DNA of 64,000 bases from Kryptolebias marmoratus (GCF_001649575.2 NC_051432.1:24797716-24861715), one strand, 5' to 3'; counted from the first letter of the stretch, positions 42,750-55,042 are shown. The notes: generated by a model from the letters alone, not told the origin. Made by a program: numbers and translations.

Positions 42750-45700
42750 CTACAGGTTCCCCCACGAGTTCGGAGGCGGGAACTCGTCGACGTCGCCGGA
42801 TTCGTCATGAAATTTGTCCCCCAGCTTGAACGTTAGTTTGTAGCGCAAACGCACTTTTTCCTGGAAAAAAAACAAAACAAAACAGAAACAAACTCTAGAT
42901 TAAATCCACCATGTTGGATCTGAAACATCAAGACGAGAAAAACTCAATTTCTGCAAAGACAACTGTTTTATTATTATATATTTTAAACGTTTTACTGCAA
43001 TTGTAACATTTCTGCGTTCAGCGTGAAGGTTGTTTTTAGGACTTTTACTTTTTTTTTAAATATTTAACTTTATTTGAAAATATTTTTCTGATATCAACTC
43101 ATTCAGATCTCTTCAGTTCCTTCAAACATTTTTTTTAAAAATCTGCTTCAGATTTTTGCTCCATTTTTGTTTGTGTTCTGTTAGCCAGCCTTTTGTTAAA
43201 CTGCCACTGTAGCTTTAAGCTAATTTTCTGCTAGTTTTAGCTTTTACTTCTTTTATAATTTAGCTACCGCTGTGCTCCTTTTAGCTCCTGTTTTTATTAA
43301 AACTTTAAACCAGTTTCAGCTTCTTCAGCAAATGTCAGCAAAGTCTTCCAGCGCTCAGCGTTCATGTCTGTCATCTACAACCATCTACAACCATCTGTCT
43401 GTGGGGCAGTGGTCCTGGAGGAACACCATCCTGCAGGTTTTAGTCGTTTCCCGGCTGTGACGCCTGATCTGAATGAATGAGGGACTAACAGGCTTCTGCG
43501 GACACAGAAGAGCTGCTGAAGAGCAGGGAAACGAGGAAAACGCGCAGGATGGCATTCCTCCAGGACCAGGAGTGGGAACCACAGCTGTGGAGTACCTTGT
43601 GAGGGTTGGCCAGCAGCAGGATCTGTGTGACGACGGCCGGAGGCAGGATGGGGTTGAAGGCTGGGAGCTCGGTGCAGGAGGGCGGCTGCAGCTTCACCTT
43701 CATCACCTGGAAACACGAATGAAACGAGCCGACGTCACTCTGAAGCCCGCGGTGTGTGGTGACAGGAACGGGCCGGGTGTAAAAACAGACTTTAAGGTTA
43801 CCATAGACGTGCGATTAATGGAAAATTAAATTCTTCTTTTAATACAGCGACACTGTTCTTATTTCATTTTTATTTATTCCTTCGTTAAGGGATGTTAATT
43901 GTTTCTAGTTTCACCTGCTGCCTTGAAAGCTCAAGTTTTAAACAAATATCTCGTGTAATCTGTTGGAGCGGCCATCTTGAGTTGGGCTGACTTGTGACGG
44001 TAACGAGTCGTAGATACAGGAAGTCACGGCTTGGTAAGTCTCGCTGAAGTCGATCCAGCGGGTCAGGAGATATTTCGCTAACAGACAGACAGGGTTGGCT
44101 CTAACAGGTGTGATGGGCATGACTCTCTGCGACTACCGCGCCGAATTTTAGCTCCGTATCTGTGAAACGGACTGAGTTGGAGCCATCTTTGTGTTTGAGG
44201 TGGATTAGCAGAGGCAGCCATCTTGAATTAGGTCGACTCCAGTAAGTTTCAGATGCTCATCTAATAATGACTTTCTGAAAGTTTCATTAAAAACCATACA
44301 ATAGTCGTGAGATATTTTGCTAACAAGCAGACAAATGAACGCAGAGGGAGTTACATTATCGCCCGCCACCATTTATTACAGTTTTAGCTCGATGTGGAAG
44401 TCAACATCTGTGACCTGCGCTGGCGAAGTGAGTCACAACAAGATGGCGTCACCGATCTGTCACCAGTTCTGATTACCAGCAGAAAACTCTGAAGACATGG
44501 CTGTTAGAAAACTCAGACTTAACGGTAGATCAGGGAGATTATTTGCCGTTTTTAATCACCGGGATCTTATTTTCGCTGCAGCTCATGTCCACGCCGGCTC
44601 ATTTTGGCAGCACGGGTCACATAATTGACATACAGCGTTAAAAAAAAACCCCAACAAAAACAAAAAACCTGCACCTACTTTGGGCACAGCTGCCTGGAAG
44701 CGGATGTTTGTGACGGGGATGGGGGCCGAGGACAGCATGGAGATGATCACCACCAGAACGTCAGGTCTGGATGGAGGACAGTCGCGTGCAAAGGTGAACA
44801 AAACTCGGAGGCTGTGTTTGTCAAATACAATCACCGGTAACAAGCTGCCTGAAACGTAAGACATTAAATTATTAAAACAAAACAACACTTTTTTTACCTC
44901 AGTCAGCACAAATCACAACATACGCTTAAACCTTTGGCAAGTTCATTTAAATGTGTGACAGGAATCAATGATTTTTCCACATTATCACAGATTAAAGCAG
45001 TGAGAAAACACGATTAAACCTGAGCTGAATCCGCTGTGTGCCCAGCCTCCTAACACCCCATAATCAGCTGAAATGTGTTTATAATGCAGCTTCGATTTTA
45101 TCCAGACTTTGTTTCTGACTGTAGCTGTTCTCAAAAGTACTTTTGGTTTTTGTTTTTTTTGCATAAAGCATCAAAATATTCCGTTTTACTGACATGCAGA
45201 TTTTTATGACAAAGAGGAAAACAGAAATATGGATCTGATTTTAATAAAAGATTCAGGCAGGGAAATATTTTGGGCTTTTGAAACATTCAGGTGCTAATTA
45301 ACCAACAACCAGATGAAAGAAAGTGAATAATTTTATCTTTTGTCTTAAATTTTAAGACTCATTTACATTTATGGCTCTTTAAAAACTGTATTTAATAGGA
45401 AAGATGAGGAAAAAAAGCTGTAAAGATCAAAAACAGTGATTTCATTCACAAAAAAGCCAAAATATTTTAGTTTATTTTGTTGGTTTTCTGTCTATTTTTA
45501 AACATTTTGTTGAATTTTGACCAAACATTTGATAAAACAAAGTTTAATTCTTACTTCAACAAACAGCATCGCGCTCAGTATTTAAGACTCCAGTAATATA
45601 ATAATTTCATTCAACAGTTTCACTTATATCTTTTCTTTTAAACTAAACATTTATTATTCTCTAAACAGGAAACACTGAGTGTCCTAAACACCGAAATTCA

Positions 45701-48700
45701 GTGGAGTTTATTTTTAATCAGTTTCTAATCGTTTTGCTCCATATTTGACTGAAAATGACACCTGGTTTTCTCAGTATTTTTATAAATCTATTGTATATTT
45801 AGCTCTGTTTCGCAGCCATGCTTTTTTGTTGTTTTTTACGATGTTCAGCATTTTGGGTTGTGTTTGAAAAGTTATAAAGTTACAGTTAATCTTGAGTAAC
45901 TTTCAAAAAGACAACTCAAAGTTTTTGACAATATGTGAAAACCAAACGATTAAAATGTTGTTTTTTTTAAAGCCTGTAGTGAAATTAGTTTTTGAGAAAA
46001 CGGTAAACCTGTAACCTGCACCGTTCAGACACAGTTTCATGTTTCTCAGCTTCTTTTTGCTCCGCTCCGTTTGTCCTTACTGGGTTTGATGGACTCCAGA
46101 GGCACAGAGACGTCCGTCAGCGAGATGCTGTCGTAAGGATCAGCAGCTGATGAGCTTCTCTCTGTGACACTAAGACCGGAGAGGACGATGGTGTCAGGCG
46201 GATCTGACGGGAGGCTGGACGGCGGCTCAGAACCAGGCGGCGGACCGGGCCTAGAGCCGGAGCCGGATTTAGTTTGAAGGTCTCGCAAAGGGACCTTAGA
46301 CTGAGGCTGGAGTTTATCCCTGCGTGCAGAAAGAAAAAAAGCAGCTGATGAAGCAGAAACAGTCAACATGCAGTTCTTTTACCAAACAAAAACCCCGCTG
46401 CGGTGCGTTTCACGTCACCGGTTTCACTTCATCTGGCAACGTTTTTGTATTCCCGCTCACCATTTCACCTGCTGGCTCTCTGGAGGTAGAGACTGCTGTA
46501 ACAGCGTTTTCCCCAACAAGTCCAGCTCCTCCATGGCTTTGGGAGGAGCAGCGGAGGCGGAGGAGGGTGGAGGGTGCGGTGTTTGGACCACGGCTGGTTG
46601 TAACGCCGCAGCTGGAGCCGAGGGTTCAGCCACACTGAGCGTCTGAGAACAGAACGGGGAGTTAGACTCTCTGAAAACGTTGTGAAACGTTTGCAGCGTG
46701 AGCGTTCGTGTGGCGAAGGTTCAAAACGTTTCCGTGTCAAAGAATCCCATCGCTGTAGGCGTTTCACCACAAACGTCCACCTCTGAACACCAGGTGGGTG
46801 TTAAAATTATCTGCGTGGCCTAGCACACAGGTTTGCGAGCCGTGAACACAAAAATGGGACATGATTTTCAAAAACTGGTAAAAATTGCCCCATTAACGTG
46901 CATTTTTTCCTGCAACTAGTCGTATCCCGTCCAATCTAACTTGAAAAAATGTTGGATTTTAATCAAACTCCCAGAACTAATCACCAGATGAACATCTACA
47001 ACTAATAAACTTTGGGATTCAACTCAATTCAAGATGTCCGCCGCACCTAATAACTCTTAGCAAAATAAAAACGGCTGTAACTCAGTCAGTTTTATAGATA
47101 TTAAACAGATTTAAGATTTTAGCTTAAAGCCTTGGCATGCAAGGCAGCAGGTGACATAAATTACAAGGAATGATCGTTTTAATCTGATTCTTATATATGA
47201 ATAAAGCTTATTTTATAACTTGTTTTAATACAAACACGTACGTCCTGATCCTACATCCCACCTGAGAAATGCTGCTGGAGTCACAGTTTTCCATTACATT
47301 CAATCCTAAAAGGATCAAAAACATTTAGATTAAATTATTGACAGTTTCCGCAGCTTATAACACTGAAACTCTTGAAAATATCTTCTTTTTTTTTACCCAG
47401 AGACATGAGTTCATCGTCTAAAAGGTTCAGTCCCACGTTCTGAGTCAGAACCTGCAGGACGGAAACGTTTGAGTTCGACGTTTCTGTCTTGGCCGAAACA
47501 TTAAGTCCTTCTAGATCTACAAGAGCTGAACTGCTGCCGAACTTGGAGTCTGTAGAGATATGAATGAAATTAAATTAGGCACCAATTAATGTGGAGTTAC
47601 TCTTCATCCCTCAGGAGGAAAGCAGAAAGCTTCACCTGGTAGTGAGGACCCAGCAACGCCATCTTTTGTCACCTCCTCACCCTTCACCAGCTTCCTGTAC
47701 AGATTGATGACCTGCGTCAAGCTGTCATTGGCCTGCAGGATGTCCGCTGCGAGGAAGAAACGGGTCAGAAACGCCTCCGTGGATTTCCAACCCCAACGTC
47801 AAACCCAAACTCACCTAAAGCTTCATCGTTGTCTTCAGTGTCGCTCGCCAATCTGAACAGAGTGGGCCTCATCTTTTCACAGCGCTGGTAAAGATCCTGA
47901 AAACAAAAATCAAAGTTTTAAAGTTAAAAACCACACATTTAGGCTTCGAGACGGGTTCGAGATGCCCCCATTACGCCGTTCGCCAACTAGCGGCCATATT
48001 GAATGTTCACTGTGATTACTCAAATCTGCAACTGTCACAGAAACCACTTTAACATCTGGTGCAGCGAACCGAAGCTTTTCCTGAAACTACGGCGAGAGTA
48101 AAACAAGCGTACCGCCAACGGTACAGAATACATTATTACAACCTAAAACATAATTCCTTCACACAACAATCCTGAGTATCTGTTTAGAGCTGCAGCACAG
48201 ACAAGGTTTTCACAAAGGGGTCACCTGCGATCTTGACCTTTGACCCTGTGACCTTGAAATCAATGGGGATCATCTCTGACCAACGACGGGTCCAGCTGTG
48301 CAGTTTGACACTCCAACGTTACACGATTGTAGAGTTAGAGCAAGAACAAGGCCGTTACAAAGGGTTCAATTGTGACCTTGACCTTTGACCCTGTGACCTC
48401 AAAATCAATAGGGATCAACCCCAACCCATGCAGAGTCCAGCTGTGCAGTTTGACACTCCTACATTTCATGATTGTAGAGTTAGAGCTCAAGGACAAAGAC
48501 TTTCACAAAGGGTCCACTTGTTGACTTTGACCTTAAAATCAATAGGGATCACCCCGACCCACGATTAGTCCAGCTGTCAGTTTGACATTTCTGTGTTAAA
48601 GAGTTATAAATTTAGAGCTTGGACAAGAAGCCGTCCACTGACGGACGGACAACGACAAACCATAATACGTCCAATTTTAGGACAGTTGCATAAAAATGCA

Positions 48701-51700
48701 TAAAATGTGCCGTAAAGTTTTTTTTCTTTTTTTTAAGTCACATAGTAACGCAGCAGCATGAAGTCAGAGCTGAGCAAACTGATAAGAAGAGGTGATGAAG
48801 CCCCACATGAAAAAATAAACTTTTTTTGTTTTAAACACTCGTGTAAAATCTATTCCAGCCCGTCAGCGAGCCTCGACCATCAGCCCGTGAAAGAACACAA
48901 TGTTTTTGCGGCGTCAAGCTTTCCGAACCTTAACGAGCTCCTGGTTGCTCGAGGAGCAGCTCTCCGGGCTGAACCCCTCCAGCAGCTGGCTCAGCAGGCT
49001 GACGCTCTCCTTCACCTCCTGGATGGCGTTCACTCGCTTCGACACTTTCTCCACCCGCTTCTGATCCTGAGAAAAGGCGAGACGCGACGACCTCGTTACA
49101 ACCAACAGCACTGACATGAAGCTAGAGAGGTCATGAACTCAAAATGGCTCCAAATGTGGCAGAAATGATGCAGAAGGTGAAACAGATATCACAGATAAAT
49201 CGATATTTTTAATAAGAACGGATGAAAAAGGGAAACTGTTGATGCATTCAGGACAAAAAAACAGCCAATTATTAAGGGTAATGGCGTACGCAGTGACTCC
49301 AGTGTATCAGATTAGGACATGTCCTTTCAAAATAAAGGTCACTGAATAAATAAAGCTGACGACAGACAAATTAATTCATTACAGACACGAGTCTTTGTGG
49401 CAGTTTGATGCCATCACCTTGTTTTCTGAGATTTATTGGGATTATTCATTAGTTTTCTTTGTATTTTATTACCAAAAAAAATGATCTTTTTTTCCATAAA
49501 ACAAAGAAAAGATTAAATAAATTAAAGTGGTTTCAATTATTAAAAAATAACCATGACATATTTCCAAATGATCATTTTGTTTACCATTAATCTCTGGCAC
49601 AAAAAACAGCTTTTACTCGACCAAAAGTTCAAACCCTTCAGGTTTAAGATTTGTTTGCACATTTTTAACTTTTCTGATCACTTTTGGTGTAAAAAAAGTC
49701 AAAAAGCAGAAACTACAGAGACTGTAAACGTCAACAATATTTAAAGATCTGAGCCTAATTATGTTTGTTTGCTTCAAGTCATAAATATTCAACTTTAGGT
49801 CGCTACAGCCAAGAAAGCTAACACACACACACACGCGCTGTAAACACAGCGGCTCACCTCCTGAACCATTTCCTTAATGAGCTTGTTTGCTGCTCTTAAA
49901 TCATCGGGGTGGGTGCTCTTCAACAAGCGGGACAGCGTCTGCGAAAACAGGATGGGCGGAAAGCGGAAGAGGCCAAAATTAAAACCGTGGTCCCAGTCGA
50001 GGGCCAGTCTCAGCTAATATTTATTTAAAAACATATAAATGGACTATAGTTTTAAGGTTTACGTCAAATTATTTGTATAGATACACAAATGACATTAGTC
50101 CAAGACAAGAAGATCAGATTTTAAAGATTATTTTATGAGACTCGATGTGTCTGGGGTTGGCGAGGCTAGCTCCAATACATCAAAAATATCTCGCCAGCCG
50201 AGAATAACTGGAACGAGGGCCATTTCTGGCCCACGGACCTTGAGTTTGACACATGTGCATTAAGATCTACCCACTGGGTCATGAGACATTTTGCCGACAA
50301 ACAGGGCCGACGCCAAAAGTTATTGGCAATGTTTTAATTAAAAAATAACGCACGATGTGCAGTGCCCAAAGTATGTGTTGAGGATCACTCTCAGCTACTA
50401 CCACAGGAAATCTGAGCTCTATGTCTGTACAAACGGCTGAGTTGTGGTTGTTTTTGTGTTTGCTAAGGTCGCTTAGGTGGCCCTCTTGGATGGCGTTGGC
50501 TACCAAAGCTGTAGACGAGCTTCTAAAGATTAATTTCTGGGTTTCATTTACGACACGACACCATCGCTCCGCCTTTGTCGTCTTTCATCTTGTATCTGCA
50601 GAATGCAAGCCTACTGGATGTGGTTCTTGCTCCTCAGACCAACCTTGGACTTCTCCTCATCCTCAAAGATGGCGCTTTTAGTCCTGGGAAGAGGCGGCGG
50701 CAGCGGCTTCTCATCAGGAAGCACAGGATCTTGCTTCACAATGCCTGGAAACGACAATCAGTTAATCACACGTTTAAAAAAAACAACAACCCATCAACAG
50801 TCCAGATTCTCTTCAACGCATTTACAAAGCAAGCAGATGAATTTCAAAATAAAAGACACCTCCGGTTTGGAATGCTTTGAAACTAACCCAAACACAACGA
50901 GACAAAAACGTTTTATTTGACAGAAATTAAGTCTGAGCTACGACTCGTTTATATCTGCTGACAGCCGATTATTTCCGGGTAAAGTCCATTTATGAGAGAT
51001 TCAACTGCACATGACCCACGATGTCGTCGTCATGCTTCTGCTAAAAAGCAGAAACGGGACTAAATACACGACGCTGGGAGAGAAACCACTGAGAACCGAG
51101 AACATTATCAGCTAAAGAAAGGGAACTAAAAGCTTCTGTGTGGTAAACCTCCACACAGGTAACAATAAAGACAAAAATAAAACTTCCAAAGTCGTTCACG
51201 CCATTTAAATGTCGAACCCACGTGTGTGAGGCGCTCACCCTGTTTCTTCAGCATCTGATAAGCTTCGGCGATCTTGGTCTCGTCTGGAAACCTCACAGTC
51301 CAGCTGTACAGCATCTCTAAAACCTTCTTCTTCACGGCCTCCGGAGCCCGGCTCCCTAAATACTGCAGAGTCGGGGGAGAAGCATCAAGAAGAGCAACTT
51401 CCTTTCTGACAAATAAACGTTTCTGAAGGAAGAGAGTCTTCTTTGACCCGAGGCGAGGTCACTTCATTTGTTGTAAATGATACTACTTTTCACACTACAG
51501 GGCGCAGTGGATTATGAGATGCACTGTCAAGGAATGGTCCATTTTTGAACTTTTGTCATATATAAAGTGCACCGAAATATAAGGCGGATCGTTGCCTCCC
51601 AATTTTTGTAACTTGCCTTGGACCGTACACACCGCGCTCCATTCAAAATGGAGGATTTTGGTGCTCTAGCGGAGCTGGTTTGCCTGTATCAGCATCTCTA

Positions 51701-53889
51701 TGAGACATCACAAAGATAATGAAACGGGTCAAAACTCACGGAAGGATAAACGCCTCCAACACTCGCTCAGGTCTGTGGGCGGAGCCCCGCGCAACTCTAA
51801 CTGAGCCTTAATGCTGCAAGCAGCGCGGCTTTGTAGTTTCCAAAAGTCGGACTAAAACATCACGACTTCTTACATATATAAGGTGCTACGGATTATAAGG
51901 CGCACTGTTGTTTTTTTGAGAAAATTTAGGGATTTTAAGTGTTTTAAAATGGCTACAACTCTGTTGTTTCTCTTATTTTGGCGAGCGACATGGATTCCTT
52001 CCTGTTTTGTGAATGAATGACAGCGTTGCTGCTTTCCGAAGGTCTTCTAACCAGAACATTAAAAACATTCTCATGGGTATCAGGTTTCGACCGGACTGGA
52101 CCCGAAGCGGCGGTTCTTACCTTGGGTGAGACCACCTTGATGAGCTCGTTAATGAAGCGAAACTTTCCCACCTCGCCGTGGAACCTCTTCCCACAGTTCT
52201 GCATGCACGTCTCCAGGACCTGGGAACGGGACAAAGTTCGTCTGTGCCTTCGCAGGAAACGACATGCGGACCTGCCGGAGGGCGAGCCTCTTACCATCAG
52301 CGCCTGCATGGCCTCCCACTCCTGGGGAGACTGGATTTTGTGAGCCAGAAGTCTGGTGGCAAGCTGAGGCCTGACGAACAGACAGAAACAGAAAACGTTC
52401 AAGCGGCCTGAAGACGTAAAGCAACCATTGAGACTCCAAATCTGAACCAACGATTTAAACGCCGCCAACATTTTAAACTAACATCATCTCGTGTTGTGAA
52501 CGACTCTCAGCTACTACCACGTCGAATTTTACCTCAGTTTCTGTAAAATCGACCGGGCTGTAGCCAACGACAGTCAGCTCTGGTGGCCATCTTGAGTTGG
52601 AAGGACTCCAAAGAAGTGTTTTACTAAAATCCACCTGTTGGTGGACGAGATATTTTGCTAACAGGCTCCAACAGTCGACGCAAAAGTTCGGCGAGTGTGT
52701 TGTGAATGACTCTCAGCTACTACCACACCACGTTTCATTGAGATACATGTCAAACTGACAGCACTGAAACCGAAAAGTGCATGGTCTGATGTGAGTTGGC
52801 TGCGGCAGCCATCTTTAATCGGGATAATCAATATGTAGCTGTGCGTCAAACGATCGCCTCCTGCACGTTTTATTAAAATCCGCCCACTGGCTGGTGAGAT
52901 ATTTCGCTAACAGACACAGGACTGATCCCGGAAGTGTGCTGTGAATGACTCTCAGCTAGCTGGCTGCGGCAGCCATCTTTAATTCAGTCCACTCTAGCTG
53001 TAGATGTTTGTTTAATTATCACTTCACATGAGTTTGATTAAAATCCGTCCTGACGAGATATTTTGCTGACAGACAGACAAACATTACAGCCCGTGCTTCG
53101 GTGGTTGGTGGTAATAAACTAAACCTGTAAAAACCAATAAGTTATAATAAAATAAAATAAAAAACAGCTGTCAGTTTTTACCCATCTGGTTCATGGTCAA
53201 GCTGGTCACAGAAGCCCCTGATGCTGTCCCAGTCTGGCTCCTTATTCAGAGGATTGGTGGTACTGTCTGTGTGGGAAAATAAAAATAAAAACATTAATAA
53301 TTATCTCTGTTTTAATGGCAGGTGGACGAGGCTGAGACAGTTCTTCTTCGTTGGTTTATTTCAGCAGAGTTTGTGACATTCTGTGGTTTCATGCAAATGT
53401 TTTTATTAAATTACAAGCAGAAGTTCTTCACGTTAGCTTCTGCTGCTCCTTCAGGAAGGAAGTAGTTAGCTTCCTGATTTAGCATCCAGTTTATTTAAAT
53501 TTTTTACCTGAGTATTTCTTTTACAAATTTCAGGTTGTCATACTGAAAACGAGACCCCTGAATCAAATCACATAGCAGCGCTAAGATCAGTGCCGGGTTT
53601 GTCAACCTGTTATTTGTTTATTTGTTTATTTAGCATTTTACTTTTTTCATTCACTGATTTTTAAAACAAAACATTATTTCACTGTGGAGAAAGTTGTCAA
53701 CGACAGCGGAACACTCGGCGCCATTTTATACGTCCTGGGCTCGACGTATTTGCGTAAAGAAACGTTTCGGTTTTTGTTCCTTTTTTAAACAAAAAAATAA
53801 ATAAATAAAAAATTTCGTCAGGTTTTCTAACGTAATGACTTACTGATGAGAGACTGCAGGCTGGTCTCAGCGGAAGGCGCCGCCGCCAT
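42750..53889 (-). CDS. gga1: gga1: Golgi-localized gamma-ear-containing ARF-binding protein 1, complete
   Basis: Monomeric clathrin adaptor sorting cargo such as mannose-6-phosphate receptors between trans-Golgi and endosomes. Seventeen minus-strand exons: 53844-53889, 53182-53266, 52295-52370, 52121-52219, 51239-51362, 50644-50744, 49858-49938, 48929-49066, 47815-47896, 47636-47746, 47397-47549, 47262-47305, 46461-46642, 46081-46319, 44679-44848, 43596-43706 and 42750-42860, totalling 1953 nt (650 residues; human 639). Order: VHS domain (ATRLLAHKIQSPQEWEAMQA; FRFINELIKVVSPKYLGSR), GAT domain (RAANKLIKEMVQEDQKRVEK; ASDTEDNDEALADILQAND), hinge with the internal acidic-Leu motif LLDDELMSLGL, and gamma-ear (GAE) domain (VPLESIKPS; VMKVKLQPPSCTELPAFNP; end FPPPNSWGNL). 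GGA1 rather than GGA3 is favoured by the GAT and hinge wording and by linkage to ddx17 and micall1. Confidence 0.94.
43030..43365 (-). mobile_element. composite element B, copy 5 (reversed)
   Basis: Complement of the left flank GAACGCTGAGCGCTG at 43349-43363, a short AGCTAAAA-type core (43180-43290), and the complement of the right flank TTTGAAGGAACTGAAGAGAT at 43107-43126. It has the same arrangement as copy 2 but with a much shorter core. In the last gga1 intron. Confidence 0.75.
43407..43584. mobile_element. hAT-like MITE with long inverted repeats
   Basis: The left end CAGTGGTCCTGGAGGAACAC plus CATCCTGCAGGTTTTAG is mirrored by the right end CGCAGGATGGCATTCCTCCA plus GGACCAGGAGTGGGAACCAC. 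The terminal CAGTGG/CCACAG and body match a non-autonomous hAT-type element common in fish. The element ends about 11 bp from gga1 exon 43596-43706, on the donor side. Confidence 0.75.
43960..44345 (+). repeat. dispersed repeat family A, head-to-tail double copy
   Basis: GAGCGGCCATCTTGAGTTGG (near 43966) and GGCAGCCATCTTGAATTAGG (near 44213) are each followed by a GAGATATTTYGCTAACA block, with a CTCTGCGACTACCGCGCC block between. In the gga1 intron before exon 16. Confidence 0.8.
46962..47150 (-). repeat. dispersed repeat family A, reversed partial copy
   Basis: The minus strand shows AAAACTGACTGAGTTACAGC, GGCGGACATCTTGAATTGAG and AGTTTATTAGTTGTAGATGT. In the gga1 intron between exons 12 and 13. 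Confidence 0.7.
48180..48660 (+). repeat. three-unit tandem repeat (~130-145 bp unit) carrying DR1 motifs
   Basis: Units share TTCACAAAGGG, TTGACCTTTGACCCTGTGAC, AAATCAATRGGGATC and CAGCTGTGCAGTTTGACACT. The last block recurs at about 48293, 48438 and 48570. The first two units hold exact TGACCTTTGACCC (48234-48246, 48379-48391). In the gga1 intron between exons 8 and 9. Confidence 0.85.
50250..50510 (+). repeat. dispersed repeat family A, degenerate copy
   Basis: ACTGGGTCATGAGACATTTT, then GAGGATCACTCTCAGCTACT and ACCACAGGAAATCTGAGCTC, then GTACAAACGGCTGAGTTGTG. In the gga1 intron between exons 6 and 7. Confidence 0.6.
51494..51937 (+). mobile_element. non-autonomous DNA element C (MITE-like), fuller copy
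   Basis: The left end CACTACAGGGCGCAGTGGAT with TATGAGATGCACTGTC is mirrored at the right by GGATTATAAGGCGCACTGTT and AAAATTTAGGGATTTTAAGT. The internal parts match the reversed copy in ddx17. In a gga1 intron between exons 4 and 5. Confidence 0.7.
52490..53090 (+). repeat. dispersed repeat family A, three head-to-tail units
   Basis: GACTCTCAGCTACTACCAC (or truncated GACTCTCAGCTAGCTGG) occurs at about 52500, 52708 and 52945. CATCTTGAGTTGG or CATCTTTAATC cores and GAGATATTTYGCTRACAG blocks lie between, ending near 53075. Spacing is about 210-235 bp. In the gga1 intron between exons 2 and 3. Confidence 0.85.
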
Positions 53890-53892
53890 CTT
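53882..53892 (-). promoter_or_regulatory. YY1-like motif overlapping the gga1 start codon
   Basis: GCCGCCATCTT on plus (AAGATGGCGGC on minus) contains the gga1 ATG itself. It matches the YY1 consensus, a common arrangement at mammalian TSS/start-codon regions. Confidence 0.45.
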
Positions 53893-53918
53893 TCCTAATT
53901 CTTTACAGAGTGGCTCCG

Positions 53919-53928
53919 ATCACGTGAC
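53919..53928. promoter_or_regulatory. CLEAR-type E-box (TFEB/MITF family) in the gga1 promoter
   Basis: ATCACGTGAC, one base from the CLEAR consensus GTCACGTGAC, 30 bp 5' of the gga1 start codon. TFEB-family control would fit a trans-Golgi/lysosome sorting gene; this is inference. Confidence 0.4.
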
Positions 53929-55026
53929 TCTTTCAACATATCGCGTGAACAGAACTTGTATGGAGGGCCAAAAGGGACAAAAATAAACATACCTCTCTCA
54001 GGCCGGGACTTAAAGCTGAACTGAAAAGTGTTTAGAAGCCAAGATCAGTTGAAAGAAAATCATAAAATATGCTTATTGTAAATTAAAATGTAAAAAAATA
54101 TATACTATTTTTTTTTTTATTACCGAGCATTGAGGCGTGACGTCCTCAGAACTGCTGAGGTTCAGCCATTCATCAGTGAGTGGATGAATACCGGTACAAT
54201 ATAGTTCGGTTTGTTGGAATTAATTGTTCGAACCGGCCACAAAATACCATCGGAGTTTAATTTTTTTGGCTTCCCGAAAGATAAAAAACCTTCCTCAGAT
54301 TTGGATCCATGAGCTCCGATGTGGAAATTACCATCAGAACTTAAGTTCGGACCACTTCGAAGAGAAGCACCGCTCTGACCCTCATTACCGCAGTGGACCG
54401 GCTTTACGCCAAAAACACAGGATCCTTCTACCATCTATTTTTAATTTTAAAAGAAAGGCAAATGTAGAGGAGAACATCGCCACAGAGAAGGAGACGAGAA
54501 ACAGGAAGTTTTCCTTCAAATGTGACGTGAACGCACGCTGCCATTAAACGATCTGAGGTGCTGACAGCCTGAGATCAGTTTGTTACTGATGAAAAAATAT
54601 AAACATTTGATTTGCATTGGGTTAGCTTCAAGTTAGCAACATTAGCTCTCTCCTCTCGTCTTTATGTTGATTTTTAGTGTTGTGTACTGAAGTCATGACA
54701 ACAATCTGGAGGTGATCAATTCTCAGTGTTCCACGTTCCCAACTCTGTTGTTATGCACATGGTTTTATCGGCCATGACAGTCCTGGTGATCATCAGAGTA
54801 TGAATCTGAACATTATTATCTGAAACAAACTTGTTTATTTGAGAGGTAATGTTTTTGAGAGGAAATGAAGTGAGCATCAGAGAACCTTTTATGTTCAAGC
54901 TTTAAAACACTTTTAATTTCCCCTTTAAACAAGCGGCCAAAATAAACAAAACAAACAAACAAGCAATAAAAAAAGATACGTGTTTTTTGTCCCTGTTGGT
55001 CTTCCATACAGACAGCAGCGACGGTT

Positions 55027-55042
55027 TGGCGCCCTCGGGTGG
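55027..55042 (-). promoter_or_regulatory. CTCF-like motif
   Basis: TGGCGCCCTCGGGTGG; the complement CCACCCGAGGGCGCCA matches the CTCF core except one position. Between gga1 and micall1. Confidence 0.35.

Noticed and set aside
42750..53889. gga3 or gga2 as the identity of the adaptor gene
   Set aside because: TEDNDEALADILQANDSLTQ and LLDDELMSLGL fit GGA1, and ddx17/micall1 neighbours are the human 22q13.1 set.
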